Shown: piece after piece, positions 40,542 to 50,131 of the stretch
How the letters are laid out: each line of letters begins with the position of its first letter
Position numbering within the stretch: position 1 is the first letter of the stretch
Assembly (NCBI RefSeq): GCF_014191545.1
Contig: NZ_AP023361.1
Span: 1,392,501 to 1,456,500 of the forward strand
DNA: 64,000 bases
Direction: 5' to 3'
Source: Terrihabitans soli
GTDB lineage: Bacteria; Pseudomonadota; Alphaproteobacteria; Rhizobiales; Methylopilaceae
Program-made: the position numbers and the translations under genes
The notes under the pieces: model-generated
Databases searched by the model: none
The model's input: only the letters and a program-made list of their open reading frames with translations
Told to the model about the DNA's origin: nothing

Positions 40542-41836
40542 CCGAGACTTCGGCCGACGACACCAAACCGCCGCGCCGCACAGCGCCTTTCGCGCCGTTC
40601 GAATGGCTGATCGCCGGCCGCTTCCTGCGCGCCCGCCGCCGCGAAGGCTTTATTTCGCTGAACGCCATTCTGTCCTTCCTCGGCGTTTTGCTCGGTGTCG
40701 CCGTGCTCATCATCGTCATGGCGGTGATGAACGGTTTCCGTCAGGAACTCCTGACCAAAATCCTCGGCGTCAACGGCCATATCATCGTCCAGCCCGTCGG
40801 CTCGGACCTCACGGACTACGAAGCGGTCGCCGAGCGCATTTCGAAAGTGAAGGGTGTGCGGCTCGCCGCGCCACTCGTCGAGGGCCAGGCGCTCGCATCC
40901 TCGTCCTTCAACGCCGGCGGCGTTCTCGTCCGCGGCATGCGCGAAGCCGATATCAAGAAATCGGGCCTTGTCGGCACAAGCGTCCAGGAAGGCACGCTTG
41001 AGGGTTTCGATCAGGATCCGAAGCCGGGCGTCGTCATTGGACGCCGCCTCGCCGAACAGCTCGGCCTTCGCGTCGGCGATATTCTGACGCTCGTCTCGCC
41101 GCGCGGCGCAGTGACGCCGATGGGCACGACACCGCGCATCAAAGGCTATCCGGTCAAAGCGATTTTCGAAGTCGGCATGTCGGAATACGACGCCGTCTTT
41201 GTCTATCTGCCGCTCAACGAAGCGCAGGCCTATTTCAACCGCGACGGCAATGTCAGCGCCATCGAGGTTTTCGTCAACGATCCCGACAACACGGACGCGC
41301 TGCGCCCACCGGTGTCCGAAGCGGCGGCGCGCCAGGTTATCCTCGTCGACTGGAAGCAGCGCAACGTGACCTTCTTCTCGGCGCTCGAAGTCGAGCGCAA
41401 TGTGATGTTCCTTATTTTGACGCTCGTCATTCTCGTCGCCGCGCTCAACATCATCTCCACGCTGATCATGATGGTGAAGGAGAAGGGGCAAGCCGTCGCG
41501 ATCCTGCGGACAATCGGCGCAACGCGCGGCTCGATCATGCGCATCTTCGTCATCATCGGCGCCTCGATCGGATTTCTCGGCACGCTCGTCGGTGTTCTGC
41601 TCGGACTGCTCGTCTGCCGCTATGTCGAGGAAATCCGCCAGTTCATCGCCTGGGTCACCAACACGACGATATTCTCGCCCGAGCTCTATTTCCTGAGCCG
41701 CCTGCCGGCCATTGTCGATTGGAGCGAGACAAGCGCCGTCATCGTCATGGCGCTGGTTCTGTCCCTGATCGCGACCATCTATCCGGCCTGGCGCGCCTCG
41801 CGTCTCGATCCGGTCGAAGCCCTGAGGTATGAGTGA
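40538..41836 (+). CDS. Lipoprotein-releasing ABC transporter permease, LolC/E family
   Basis: The 432-residue inner-membrane protein frees outer-membrane lipoproteins for the carrier LolA. It has one N-terminal transmembrane helix ([20 protein letters not shown]), a large periplasmic domain, then three helices at the C-terminal end with the FtsX-like region [20 protein letters not shown]. Alphaproteobacteria usually have one such permease acting as a homodimer, so C or E cannot be assigned. Overlaps with proS and lolD suggest coupled expression. Confidence 0.93.
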   Translation: MTETSADDTKPPRRTAPFAPFEWLIAGRFLRARRREGFISLNAILSFLGVLLGVAVLIIVMAVMNGFRQELLTKILGVNGHIIVQPVGSDLTDYEAVAERISKVKGVRLAAPLVEGQALASSSFNAGGVLVRGMREADIKKSGLVGTSVQEGTLEGFDQDPKPGVVIGRRLAEQLGLRVGDILTLVSPRGAVTPMGTTPRIKGYPVKAIFEVGMSEYDAVFVYLPLNEAQAYFNRDGNVSAIEVFVNDPDNTDALRPPVSEAAARQVILVDWKQRNVTFFSALEVERNVMFLILTLVILVAALNIISTLIMMVKEKGQAVAILRTIGATRGSIMRIFVIIGASIGFLGTLVGVLLGLLVCRYVEEIRQFIAWVTNTTIFSPELYFLSRLPAIVDWSETSAVIVMALVLSLIATIYPAWRASRLDPVEALRYE

Positions 41837-42510
41837 TGGAAATCCTCCGCCTCGAAGCCATCCATCGTACCTACCGGCAGGGAGAGGCCGCGCTCGACGT
41901 TCTGCGCGGCGCCGAATTTGCGCTGATGCCGGGTGAAGCGGTGGCGCTCGTCGCGCCCTCCGGCGCCGGCAAATCGACCTTGCTGCATATTGCCGGGCTG
42001 CTCGAGCGGCCGGATGCCGGCGAAGTCATCGTGGCGGGCAGGGGCACCTCGACTTTGTCCGACACCGAGCGCACGCGCCTGCGCCGCGACGAGATCGGCT
42101 TCGTCTACCAGTTCCATCATCTCCTATCGGAGTTCTCGGCCGTCGAGAACGTCATGCTGCCCCAGCTCATCGCCGGGCTCGACAAGAGCGAGGCGAAGAA
42201 AAGAGCGGAACAGCTTTTGACCTGGCTCGGCCTTCCGGACCGCGGCACCCATCGCCCGACCGAGCTTTCCGGCGGCGAGCAGCAGCGTGTCGCCATTGCC
42301 CGCGCCGTCGCCAATGCGCCGCGCATCCTGTTTGCCGACGAGCCGACCGGCAATCTCGACATCGTCACCTCCGAACAGGTGTTCGAGGCGCTGTTCAAGC
42401 TGATCAAGGCGACCGGGCTCGCGGCGCTCGTTGCGACCCACAATCTTGAACTCGCCGCCCAAATGGACCGCCGGATCACTTTGCGCGATGGAATGATCGT
42501 CGAGGTCTGA
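41836..42510 (+). CDS. lolD: Lipoprotein-releasing ABC transporter ATP-binding protein
   Basis: LolD powers lipoprotein release with the neighbouring permease. The 224-residue ATPase has Walker [10 protein letters not shown] (40-48), ABC signature [14 protein letters not shown] and Walker [14 protein letters not shown]. The start ATG 41836 lies in the permease stop (TGATG); a GTG one codon upstream is an alternative. Confidence 0.96.
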   Translation: MEILRLEAIHRTYRQGEAALDVLRGAEFALMPGEAVALVAPSGAGKSTLLHIAGLLERPDAGEVIVAGRGTSTLSDTERTRLRRDEIGFVYQFHHLLSEFSAVENVMLPQLIAGLDKSEAKKRAEQLLTWLGLPDRGTHRPTELSGGEQQRVAIARAVANAPRILFADEPTGNLDIVTSEQVFEALFKLIKATGLAALVATHNLELAAQMDRRITLRDGMIVEV

Positions 42511-42575
42511 CGCACTCATAGATTGCATCCTCATCGACTGTGCGCTTGAATTGTGCACGAAGGGGAGATGCAAAA

Positions 42576-43007
42576 ATGAAAATATCCATCGCTGTCGTCG
42601 CGCTTGTTATGAGCCTCGCAGGGGGCGCGGCGGCGCAGGAGGCGCCCGCGCCGCCCAATCTCGGACCGCCGGCCGAGCCGTCCGTGGCGCCGACGGCCGA
42701 TCCATCCATCCCTCCAATGCTGCCTGCCGCAAAGAAGATTGATGTCGAGGCGTGCCCGGAGAAGGGCACCGAGCGCGGCTGTATCCTGATCCGGTATGGC
42801 GAAGAAACCTATGACGTCACAGGCACCAATCCGCCGGTGCCGTTGAACGGCAAAGGCGTGAGGCTGCGTGGTGATGTCGATCCAGGCGCAATGGGCTTCT
42901 GCTTCGCGACGGGCCTCAAGAACATCACCTGGGAGCAGACCATCCTTCAATGCCCGAACGTTTCGGGCACGGAAGTCGCGCCTCCACAGAATTTGCAAGT
43001 TAAATAA
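42576..43007 (+). CDS. Secreted cysteine-containing protein of unknown function
   Basis: The 143-residue protein has a signal peptide (residues 1-20, MKISIAVVALVMSLAGGAAA), a Pro/Ala-rich linker to about residue 50, then a small domain with Cys60, Cys69, Cys109 and Cys126, enough for two disulfides in the periplasm. I do not recognise a family. AGGGGAG lies 8 nt before ATG 42576. It follows lolD by 65 bp and precedes the SOS-like micro-gene. Confidence 0.75.
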   Translation: MKISIAVVALVMSLAGGAAAQEAPAPPNLGPPAEPSVAPTADPSIPPMLPAAKKIDVEACPEKGTERGCILIRYGEETYDVTGTNPPVPLNGKGVRLRGDVDPGAMGFCFATGLKNITWEQTILQCPNVSGTEVAPPQNLQVK

Positions 43008-43035
43008 ATGACTTAGAAGAAAATTGAGGAACCAC

Positions 43036-43080
43036 TTGACATTTTCTACGGAAAAGAACAAAACATGAACATGTAGTTCA
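43036..43080 (+). promoter_or_regulatory. Promoter with LexA box (GAAC-N7-GAAC)
   Basis: A perfect -35, TTGACA, stands at 43036-43041. GAACAAAACATGAAC at 43056-43070 is the direct-repeat GAAC-N7-GAAC operator used by alphaproteobacterial LexA, placed over the expected -10 position near 43059-43064. The right half-site is also part of TGAAC-ATGTA-GTTCA (43066-43080), a 5-bp inverted repeat. Binding here would block the promoter until DNA damage cleaves LexA. Confidence 0.7.
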
Positions 43081-43102
43081 GAGTGGAAAACAGGGGGCGC
43101 GT

Positions 43103-43213
43103 ATGGCCATCCAGAGGTTCAGCCGGTTTCTTGAGAGCGTCGCCGAGTTCGGTTCGGTCGCAGTCTTCATTGCCATGGTCCTGATGTGGGCCGATGTGCT
43201 GCCGGTGATCTGA
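43103..43213 (+). CDS. Small single-pass membrane protein under a LexA box, SidA-like
   Basis: A 36-codon ORF encodes a short amphipathic N-terminal part (MAIQRFSRFLESVAE) and one transmembrane segment at about 16-36 (FGSVAVFIAMVLMWADVL). GGGGGC lies a few bases before ATG 43103. The promoter at 43036 has an SOS box, and dnaE starts 31 bp downstream. Size, topology and LexA control match SidA of Caulobacter, a 29-residue SOS-induced peptide that blocks division through FtsW. This is analogy from features, not from an alignment. Confidence 0.6.
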   Translation: MAIQRFSRFLESVAEFGSVAVFIAMVLMWADVLPVI

Positions 43214-43243
43214 TCCCGCCGCCAGCCTTAAGAGGGGTTCCGG

Positions 43244-46200
43244 GTGAGCGGCGTCGGTTTTGTCCATCTTCACGTCCACTCGGCGTTCTCGCTGCTTGAA
43301 GGGGCGCTGCCCATCAAAAAGCTCGCCGATCTGGCGAAGGCCGATAAACAGCCGGCTTTGGCGCTGACCGATACGTCCAATCTCTTCGGCGCTCTCGAAT
43401 TCTCCGAAAAATTTGCCGAGAGCGGTCTGCAGCCGATTGCCGGTGCAACGATTGCGGTGGATTTCGCCGACCGCGAGGCGGCGCCGGGCGCCCGTCCGGG
43501 CGCCGCGCAGAGGCCGCGCCTTGTTCTCCTCGCGCGCTCGGAGGAGGGCTACACAAACCTCCTCGCACTGACGAGCGCGGGCTTTCTCGAAACCGATCCC
43601 GCCGATCCTTACGTTTCGACCGAGCGCCTCACGAAGAACAGCGCGGGCCTCATCTGCCTGAGCGGCGGACCCGGCGGCCCGCTCAATCTCGCGATTGCCG
43701 AAGGGCGCGATGATCTCGCCGCAAGCCGGCTTGCGCGGCTGAAGGAGATTTTCGGCGACCGGCTGTATGTCGAACTGCAGCGCCACGGTCTTGAATCCGA
43801 AACCTTCGCCGAACGGCGGCTGATCGCGCTGGCCTATGCGCAGGCTCTGCCGCTGGTTGCCACCAATGAATGCTATTTTGCGACCGTTGCCGATTACGAG
43901 GCGCATGATGCGCTGCTCGCGATCGCGGAGGGACGTCTCGTCTCCGACAGCGGCCGCAGGCAGGTGACGCCCGAGCACCGCTTCAAGACGCGCGCCGAGA
44001 TGATGGCGCTGTTTGCCGATCTGCCTGAAGCGCTGCAAAGCACGGTCGAGATCGCCAAACGCTGTGCCTATCGTCCGCGCGCGACCAAACCGATCCTGCC
44101 GCGCTTCACGCGCGACGGCGACGAGGCGGCCGAATTGCGCCGTCAGGCGCGCGCGGGCCTCGACGAGCGCCTGAAAGTGCATGGCCGCGCACCCGGCATC
44201 GGCGAGGAAGAATATTCCGCCCGTCTCGATTTCGAGATCAACGTCATCGAGGGGATGAAATTCCCCGGCTATTTCCTGATCGTCGCCGACTTCATCAAAT
44301 GGGCCAAAGCGCAGGGCATTCCGGTGGGACCGGGCCGTGGTTCGGGCGCGGGCTCGCTCGTTGCGTGGGCGCTGACAATCACCGATCTCGATCCGATCCG
44401 CTTCGGCCTTCTGTTCGAGCGCTTTCTCAATCCCGACCGCGTCTCGATGCCGGACTTCGACATCGACTTCTGCCAGGACCGCCGTGGCGAAGTCATCAAT
44501 TACGTGCAGCAGAAATACGGCCAGGACCACGTCGCCCAGATCATTACGTTCGGTACGCTGCAGGCGCGCGGCGTCATGCGCGATGTCGGCCGCGTCCTCG
44601 AAATGCCGTATGGACAGGTCGACAAGCTCTGCAAGCTCGTGCCGCAGAATCCGGCCAACCCCGTCACGCTCGCGCAGGCGATCAAGGACGAGCCGCGTTT
44701 CGAAGCCGAACGCGAGACGGACCCGCGCGTCGGCCGGCTGCTCGATATCGCGCTGAAGCTGGAAGGGCTCAACCGCCACGCCTCGACGCACGCCGCCGGC
44801 ATCGTCATTGGCAACAGGCCGCTCGCCGAATTTACGCCGCTCTACCGCGATCCGCGGTCCGACATGCCCGTCACCCAGTTCAATATGAAATGGGTCGAGC
44901 AGGCAGGTCTTGTGAAGTTCGACTTCCTCGGTCTGAAAACGCTGACAACGATTGAGAAGACGGTCGCGCTGCTGAAAGACCGCGACATCGATGTCGATAT
45001 TTCGACAATCCCGATCGACGACGCGGAAGCCTATGCGCTGATGGCCCGCGGCGAGACCGTCGGCGTGTTCCAGGTGGAAAGCGCGGGCATGCGGCGCGCG
45101 CTGCTCGATATGCGGCCCGACCGTTTTGAAGACATCGTTGCGCTTGTGGCGCTCTACCGCCCGGGCCCGATGGCGAACATCCCGACCTATTGCGCGCGCA
45201 AACAGGGGCGCGAACAGCCCGATTATCCGCACCCGAAAATCGAAGACATCCTGAAAGAGACCTACGGCGTCATCATCTATCAGGAACAGGTGATGCAGAT
45301 CGCGCAGGTGCTCGCCGGCTATTCGCTCGGCCAGGCCGATCTCCTGCGCCGTGCCATGGGTAAGAAAATCCGCAAGGAGATGGATGCGCAGCGCGGCGTC
45401 TTCGTGAAGGGCGCGACCGAGCGTGAAGTGAAAAAGGGCGAAGCGGATGCGATCTTCGACCTTCTGCAGAAATTCGCCGATTACGGCTTCAACAAAAGCC
45501 ATGCGGCGGCCTACGCGCTCGTCTCCTATCAAACCGCTTATCTGAAGGCGAAATACCCGGTCGAGTTCATGGCCGCCTCGATGACGCTCGATATGGGCTC
45601 GACCGATAAGCTCGCTGAATTCCGCACCGAGGCGCAGCGTCTGGGCATTGAGGTCCAGCCGCCCAATGTAAATACATCAGGCGTCGAGTTCGGCGTCCAC
45701 AAGGGCGCGATCCGCTATGCGCTTGCCGCCGTCAAAGGCGTCGGTGCGCAGGCGGCTGCAGCGATCGTTGCGGCGCGCGGCGAAAAGCCGTTCGCCGATC
45801 TCGGCGATTTTGCGCGGCGCCTTGATCCCAAACAGGTCAACAAGCGCACGCTGGAAAGCCTGGCCCAAGCCGGTGCGTTCGACGATCTCGAAAAGAACCG
45901 CGCCGCCGTTGTGGCGGCGATGGAGGAAGTCGTCGCTGTTGCCGGCCGAACGCAGGAAGATGCCGCGCGCGGGCAGGGCGGTCTCTTCGGCAATGCCGCA
46001 CCCGAGCCGATCCGCGCCCGCAATGTGCAGCCCTGGCTGCCGGGAGAACGTCTGACGCGCGAATATGAAGCGATCGGCTTCTTCCTCACCGGCCATCCGC
46101 TCGACAGTTACGGGCCGCTGCTTGGCCGCATGAAGCTGCAGCGCTGGTCGGAGTTTTCGACCGCGGTGCGGCAGGGACAGACGGCTGGAAGGCTCGCGGC

Positions 46201-46654
46201 GACGGTTCTGTCGCGGCAGGAAAAACGCACCAAATCCGGCAACCGGATGGGTATCATCAAGCTTTCGGATGCGTCGGGTCATTACGAGGCGATCCTCTTC
46301 TCCGAAGCGCTCGCCGAATATCGCGATCTTCTCGAGCCGAACACGTCCATCGTCGTGATGCTGCAGGCCTCGGTCGACGGCGAAGAAGTGCGCGCCCGCA
46401 TCATCTCGGTGCAAAGGCTCGAAGAGGCGGCCGAAAAGCTCAGCCAGAGCATGCAGATTTTCCTGCGCGATCCCGCGCCGGTCGAACACATCGCTAAACA
46501 GCTTCAGAAGGGCGAGGGCGATGTCTCCTTCGTTCTGATGACGGAGGCGTCGACCGAAGTGGAAGTGAAGTTGCCGGGCGGTTTCCGCGTCTCGCCGACA
46601 ATTGCTGCCGCCATCAAGGCGGTGCCGGGGGTGGTCGATGTCGTCAACGGGTGA
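43244..46654 (+). CDS. dnaE: DNA polymerase III alpha subunit
   Basis: This is the replicative polymerase catalytic subunit, 1136 residues. The PHP domain opens with HLHVHS (residues 8-13). The polymerase core has catalytic aspartates in MPDFDIDFCQDRRGEVI at about 400-417 and the region YALVSYQTAYLKAKYPVEFM. HhH and OB-fold parts follow. Length and the PHP start mark it as DnaE1, not the mutagenic DnaE2/ImuC. It starts at GTG 43244, behind GAGGGG. The LexA-boxed micro-gene upstream may share its transcript. Confidence 0.97.
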   Translation: MSGVGFVHLHVHSAFSLLEGALPIKKLADLAKADKQPALALTDTSNLFGALEFSEKFAESGLQPIAGATIAVDFADREAAPGARPGAAQRPRLVLLARSEEGYTNLLALTSAGFLETDPADPYVSTERLTKNSAGLICLSGGPGGPLNLAIAEGRDDLAASRLARLKEIFGDRLYVELQRHGLESETFAERRLIALAYAQALPLVATNECYFATVADYEAHDALLAIAEGRLVSDSGRRQVTPEHRFKTRAEMMALFADLPEALQSTVEIAKRCAYRPRATKPILPRFTRDGDEAAELRRQARAGLDERLKVHGRAPGIGEEEYSARLDFEINVIEGMKFPGYFLIVADFIKWAKAQGIPVGPGRGSGAGSLVAWALTITDLDPIRFGLLFERFLNPDRVSMPDFDIDFCQDRRGEVINYVQQKYGQDHVAQIITFGTLQARGVMRDVGRVLEMPYGQVDKLCKLVPQNPANPVTLAQAIKDEPRFEAERETDPRVGRLLDIALKLEGLNRHASTHAAGIVIGNRPLAEFTPLYRDPRSDMPVTQFNMKWVEQAGLVKFDFLGLKTLTTIEKTVALLKDRDIDVDISTIPIDDAEAYALMARGETVGVFQVESAGMRRALLDMRPDRFEDIVALVALYRPGPMANIPTYCARKQGREQPDYPHPKIEDILKETYGVIIYQEQVMQIAQVLAGYSLGQADLLRRAMGKKIRKEMDAQRGVFVKGATEREVKKGEADAIFDLLQKFADYGFNKSHAAAYALVSYQTAYLKAKYPVEFMAASMTLDMGSTDKLAEFRTEAQRLGIEVQPPNVNTSGVEFGVHKGAIRYALAAVKGVGAQAAAAIVAARGEKPFADLGDFARRLDPKQVNKRTLESLAQAGAFDDLEKNRAAVVAAMEEVVAVAGRTQEDAARGQGGLFGNAAPEPIRARNVQPWLPGERLTREYEAIGFFLTGHPLDSYGPLLGRMKLQRWSEFSTAVRQGQTAGRLAATVLSRQEKRTKSGNRMGIIKLSDASGHYEAILFSEALAEYRDLLEPNTSIVVMLQASVDGEEVRARIISVQRLEEAAEKLSQSMQIFLRDPAPVEHIAKQLQKGEGDVSFVLMTEASTEVEVKLPGGFRVSPTIAAAIKAVPGVVDVVNG

Positions 46655-46757
46655 AGATCGGGCGGCGAAAGGTAGGGAACCCGACGCTCCAGCAGGCTCC
46701 GGACCCAAAATCGCCCTCTTTCCTCCTAGGCTGGGAAAAAAATGGGAGGGGGGTTCC

Positions 46758-47180
46758 ATGTCATTCGATCGTGTCCTGCGGGAAGCCGTGCGCGCGCTTC
46801 CGGTTCTCATCAATGTGCTGGCCTGGCTCGGGGTCGTCATCATCGCCTATGGCACGGTGGCCGCACTGACCGGGGAGACCTGGCAGCCGCTCGAACGCCA
46901 TCTCCTGAAAATCGCCGCGACCCTGACCCTGGTCGCGGTCCTTCTGCAGGCGCTCCTGGCCTATCTGCCGGTCCGTCCGTCGGCCTCCGGGGCCGGCGGC
47001 CGCTATACGGTGGCGCCGGCCATCATCCTGCTCAGCGTCGGCGGGCTTTTCCTTATCTGGTACAGGGGTTTGCCCGTTCCGGTCGTGCTCGGCCTCGCGG
47101 TGCTCGCTCTGGCCTGGTCGCTGTCCAGGGCGGTGCCTGCAGACAGCCTTGCCGAACCCTCGCGCGAACGGCTGCTCTAA
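46758..47180 (+). CDS. Small integral membrane protein, unknown
   Basis: The 140-residue protein has four likely transmembrane helices: LPVLINVLAWLGVVIIAYGT, LKIAATLTLVAVLLQALLAY, VAPAIILLSVGGLFLIWYRG and VPVVLGLAVLALAWSLSRAV. No family is recognised. GGGAGGGGGG lies about 5 nt before ATG 46758. It lies between dnaE and the rpsB promoter on the same strand and may be the last gene of the dnaE transcript. Confidence 0.7.
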   Translation: MSFDRVLREAVRALPVLINVLAWLGVVIIAYGTVAALTGETWQPLERHLLKIAATLTLVAVLLQALLAYLPVRPSASGAGGRYTVAPAIILLSVGGLFLIWYRGLPVPVVLGLAVLALAWSLSRAVPADSLAEPSRERLL

Positions 47181-47194
47181 GCACCTGTTCTGCC

Positions 47195-47230
47195 TTGCTT
47201 CAGAGGGCGGCTTCCCCTATAAGCCGCCCC
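47195..47230 (+). promoter_or_regulatory. rpsB promoter overlapped by a perfect inverted repeat
   Basis: TTGCTT (47195-47200) and TATAAG (47218-47223) are separated by 17 bp, giving a start near 47230 and a 95-nt rpsB leader. GGGCGGCTT (47205-47213) and AAGCCGCCC (47221-47229) form a perfect 9-bp inverted repeat spanning the spacer and -10. It may be an operator, or a hairpin that stops dnaE-side transcripts, although no T-run follows. Confidence 0.5.
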
Positions 47231-47324
47231 ATTCCACACGCGGATATTCGCCCTCGGGCGATCCCCGGTGCCTCGTTTTCGACGAGGTTCACATCCGCGG
47301 CGGCTAACCGGAGAACAACAGAAA

Positions 47325-48329
47325 ATGGCTCTTCCTGACGTATCTTTGCGCGCGCTCCTCGAAGCGGGCGTGCATTTCGGCCACCAGGCCCATCGCTGGA
47401 ACCCGAAAATGGCTCAGTACATTTTCGGCACCCGCAACAATATCCACATTCTCGACCTCGCGCAGACCGTGCCGCTTCTGAACCAGGCTCTGGTTCAGAT
47501 TTCCGACACCGTCGCCAAAGGCGGCCGCGTGCTCTTCGTCGGCACCAAACGCCAGGCGCAGGAACATGTCGCCGATGCCGCCAAGCGCTCGGCGCAGTAT
47601 TACGTCAATTCCCGCTGGCTCGGCGGCATGCTGACCAACTGGAAGACGATCTCCCATTCGATCGCCCGCCTGCGCAAGCTCGAAGAGCTGCTCTCGGGTA
47701 CGGATGAGGGCCGCGGTTTCACCAAGAAAGAGCGCCTGACGCTCTCGCGCGAGAAGGACAAGCTCGACCGCGCGCTCGGCGGCATCCGCGATATGGGCGG
47801 TCTGCCGGACCTCATCTTCGTGATCGACACCAACAAGGAAGCGATCGCCATCAAGGAAGCCCAGCGTCTGGGCATTCCGGTCGCCGCCATTGTCGACTCG
47901 AATTGCGATCCGGATGGCATCACCTATCCGATCCCCGGCAATGACGATGCCGGCCGCGCCATCGTGCTGTTGTGCGATCTCGTTGCCCGCGCAGCGGTCG
48001 ACGGCATCAGCCGCGCTCAGGGCCGTTCGGGCCAGGATCTCGGCGCCGCGGTCGAGCCGGTTCTGGTCGAAGAACTGCCGGCGGCGACGCCTGCTTCGGG
48101 CGATCAGATTTTCGAAAAGCTCGCCGCTCCCCGCGGTGCGCCGGACGATCTGACCAAGCTCACGGGCGTCGGTCCGCAGCTCGAGAAGAAGCTGAACGAT
48201 TACGGCATCTTCCATTACTGGCAGCTGGCCGCGCTGACCGAAGCGGAAACCGTGACGGTCGAAGCCGATCTCAAGACCGCCGGCAAGGCCGCGGGCTGGG
48301 CTTCGCAGGCGCGCGAACTGCTCGCCTGA
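47325..48329 (+). CDS. rpsB: 30S ribosomal protein S2, with C-terminal extension
   Basis: S2 is a late-assembling small-subunit protein needed for S1 binding. The first 240 or so of 334 residues match S2: [63 protein letters not shown]. Beyond that, residues of about 245-334 add a linker and a helix-hairpin-helix unit ([20 protein letters not shown]). E. coli S2 has 241 residues; the tail is a known feature of Hyphomicrobiales S2. CCGGAG precedes ATG 47325. Confidence 0.97.
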   Translation: MALPDVSLRALLEAGVHFGHQAHRWNPKMAQYIFGTRNNIHILDLAQTVPLLNQALVQISDTVAKGGRVLFVGTKRQAQEHVADAAKRSAQYYVNSRWLGGMLTNWKTISHSIARLRKLEELLSGTDEGRGFTKKERLTLSREKDKLDRALGGIRDMGGLPDLIFVIDTNKEAIAIKEAQRLGIPVAAIVDSNCDPDGITYPIPGNDDAGRAIVLLCDLVARAAVDGISRAQGRSGQDLGAAVEPVLVEELPAATPASGDQIFEKLAAPRGAPDDLTKLTGVGPQLEKKLNDYGIFHYWQLAALTEAETVTVEADLKTAGKAAGWASQARELLA

Positions 48330-48344
48330 CATCGTATTGACATG

Positions 48345-48371
48345 CGCGCGGGCGACAAGCCCGCGCGTTTC
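48345..48371 (+). terminator. rpsB-tsf intercistronic hairpin
   Basis: CGCGCGGGC (48345-48353) pairs perfectly with GCCCGCGCG (48359-48367) across GACAA, followed by TTTCC. It has a strong stem but a short T-run, so it probably acts as a partial terminator or processing site between rpsB and tsf. Confidence 0.6.
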
Positions 48372-48393
48372 CAACGAAATTTAAGAGGACGAA

Positions 48394-49347
48394 ATGGCCG
48401 AGATTACCGCCGCCATGGTCAAGGAGCTGCGCGAGAAGACTTCCGCCGGCATGATGGACTGCAAACAGGCGCTGCAGGAAACGAACGGCGATATGGAAGC
48501 GGCCGTCGATTGGCTGCGCAAAAAGGGCCTGTCGAAGGCGGCCAAGAAGGCCGGCCGCGTGGCGGCCGAGGGCCTTGTTGCGGTCGAAAGCTCGGGCAAG
48601 ACGGCAGCGGCCGTCGAAGTGAACTCCGAAACCGACTTTGTTGCCCGCAACCCGGATTTCCAGGGCTTTGTGCGCGAGGCGGCGAAGGTCGCGCTCAACA
48701 CCGACGGTACGCTTGCGGCGCTTGAATCCGCGCATCTGCCGGGCGGCAAGAAGAGCCTGAAAGACACGCTCGCCGAACTCATCGGCACGATCGGCGAGAA
48801 CATGACGCTACGCCGCGTGCAGAAGCTCACGGTCAATGACGGCGTCATTGCGAGCTATGTGCACAGCGCGACGTCGGAAGGTCTTGGCCGTATCGGCGTG
48901 CTCGTGGCGCTCGAATCCAAGGGCGATGTCGACAAGCTCTCGGCGCTCGGCCGCGGCATCGCCATGCATGTCGCAGCGATGAACCCGCTCGCCATCGATC
49001 CGGCGGGCATCGACCCGGCGACGATCGAGCGCGAAAAGGCGATCCTTCTGGAGAAGCACCAGGGCAAGCCGGCGAACGTCCAGGAGAAGATCGTCGAATC
49101 GGGCCTCAAGAGCTACTACAAGGAAGTGACGCTTCTCGATCAGGCTTACGTCCTGGATAATTCCAAGACCGTCGGCCAGGCGATCAAGGAAGCCGAAGGT
49201 TCGGCCGGCGGCCCGATCAAGGTTTCCGCAGTCGTCCGCTACGCGCTGGGCGAGGGCATCGAGAAAGAAGAGAGCGACTTCGCAGCCGAAGTCGCGAAAG
49301 CCGCGGGCACCGACAAAGACAAGGGTGCCGAAGGCGTTACGGCCTGA
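48394..49347 (+). CDS. tsf: Elongation factor Ts
   Basis: EF-Ts recharges EF-Tu with GTP. Its 317 residues include the N-terminal UBA-like part ([20 protein letters not shown]), the core [14 protein letters not shown] with the TDFV motif that contacts EF-Tu, and the C-terminal dimer region. It follows rpsB as in most bacteria. Confidence 0.98.
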   Translation: MAEITAAMVKELREKTSAGMMDCKQALQETNGDMEAAVDWLRKKGLSKAAKKAGRVAAEGLVAVESSGKTAAAVEVNSETDFVARNPDFQGFVREAAKVALNTDGTLAALESAHLPGGKKSLKDTLAELIGTIGENMTLRRVQKLTVNDGVIASYVHSATSEGLGRIGVLVALESKGDVDKLSALGRGIAMHVAAMNPLAIDPAGIDPATIEREKAILLEKHQGKPANVQEKIVESGLKSYYKEVTLLDQAYVLDNSKTVGQAIKEAEGSAGGPIKVSAVVRYALGEGIEKEESDFAAEVAKAAGTDKDKGAEGVTA

Positions 49348-49371
49348 TAGCAGGCAGGAGGCAGGACGAGC

Positions 49372-50088
49372 ATGGCAAGACCGCTCTACAAGCGCGTGCT
49401 CGTAAAAATCTCCGGTGAGGCATTGATGGGCGAGGCCGGTTTCGGCCTCGACCCTAAAGTCGTTGACCGCATCTCCGCCGATATTGTTTCGCTCCGTTCG
49501 CAGAATGTCGAAGTCGCGCTGGTCGTCGGCGGCGGCAATATCTTCCGCGGCGTCCAGGTGGCGGCCAGCGGCATCGACCGCGCCACCGGCGACTATATGG
49601 GCATGCTGGCGACCGTCATGAACGCGCTGGCCCTCGGCGCTTCGATCGAGCGGCAGGGCGCTACCTGCCGCGTCATGTCGGCCCTCGAAATGCCGGCCAT
49701 CTGTGAGACCTTCTCCCGCCAGGCGGCGCTGCGCCATTTCGAGCGCGGCCATGTGATGATCTTCTCGGCCGGCACCGGCAACCCGTTCTTCACGACCGAC
49801 ACCGCCGCCGCCCTCCGGGCGGCCGAGATGGGCTGCGAGGTCCTGCTCAAGGCCACCAATGTCGACGGGGTCTACACCGCCGATCCCAAGCTCGACAAAA
49901 CCGCCAAGCGCTATGACAAACTGAGCTTCGACGAGGCGCTGGCCCGTGACCTCAAGGTGATGGATGCGGCGGCTTTCGCCCTTGCCCGCGAGAACCGCAT
50001 TCCTGTAATCGTGTTCTCAATTCACGAACCGGGGTCGATCCAGGCTGCGGTCATGGGCACAGGGCGCGGCACGCTCGTCGGCGCCTGA
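49372..50088 (+). CDS. pyrH: UMP kinase
   Basis: PyrH phosphorylates UMP to UDP in pyrimidine nucleotide synthesis. The 238-residue protein is of the amino-acid-kinase fold, with [10 protein letters not shown] at the N-terminus, [10 protein letters not shown], and [16 protein letters not shown]. It follows tsf by 24 bp in the standard rpsB-tsf-pyrH-frr order. Confidence 0.98.
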   Translation: MARPLYKRVLVKISGEALMGEAGFGLDPKVVDRISADIVSLRSQNVEVALVVGGGNIFRGVQVAASGIDRATGDYMGMLATVMNALALGASIERQGATCRVMSALEMPAICETFSRQAALRHFERGHVMIFSAGTGNPFFTTDTAAALRAAEMGCEVLLKATNVDGVYTADPKLDKTAKRYDKLSFDEALARDLKVMDAAAFALARENRIPVIVFSIHEPGSIQAAVMGTGRGTLVGA

Positions 50089-50131
50089 CCTCCGCAAAGA
50101 TCGGTCCGAAAAAGGACACGGGGGAGAAGAT

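Noticed and set aside
43046-45532. Minus-strand open frame of about 828 codons opposite dnaE
   Set aside because: Shadow of dnaE; it lacks recognisable domains and a ribosome-binding site.
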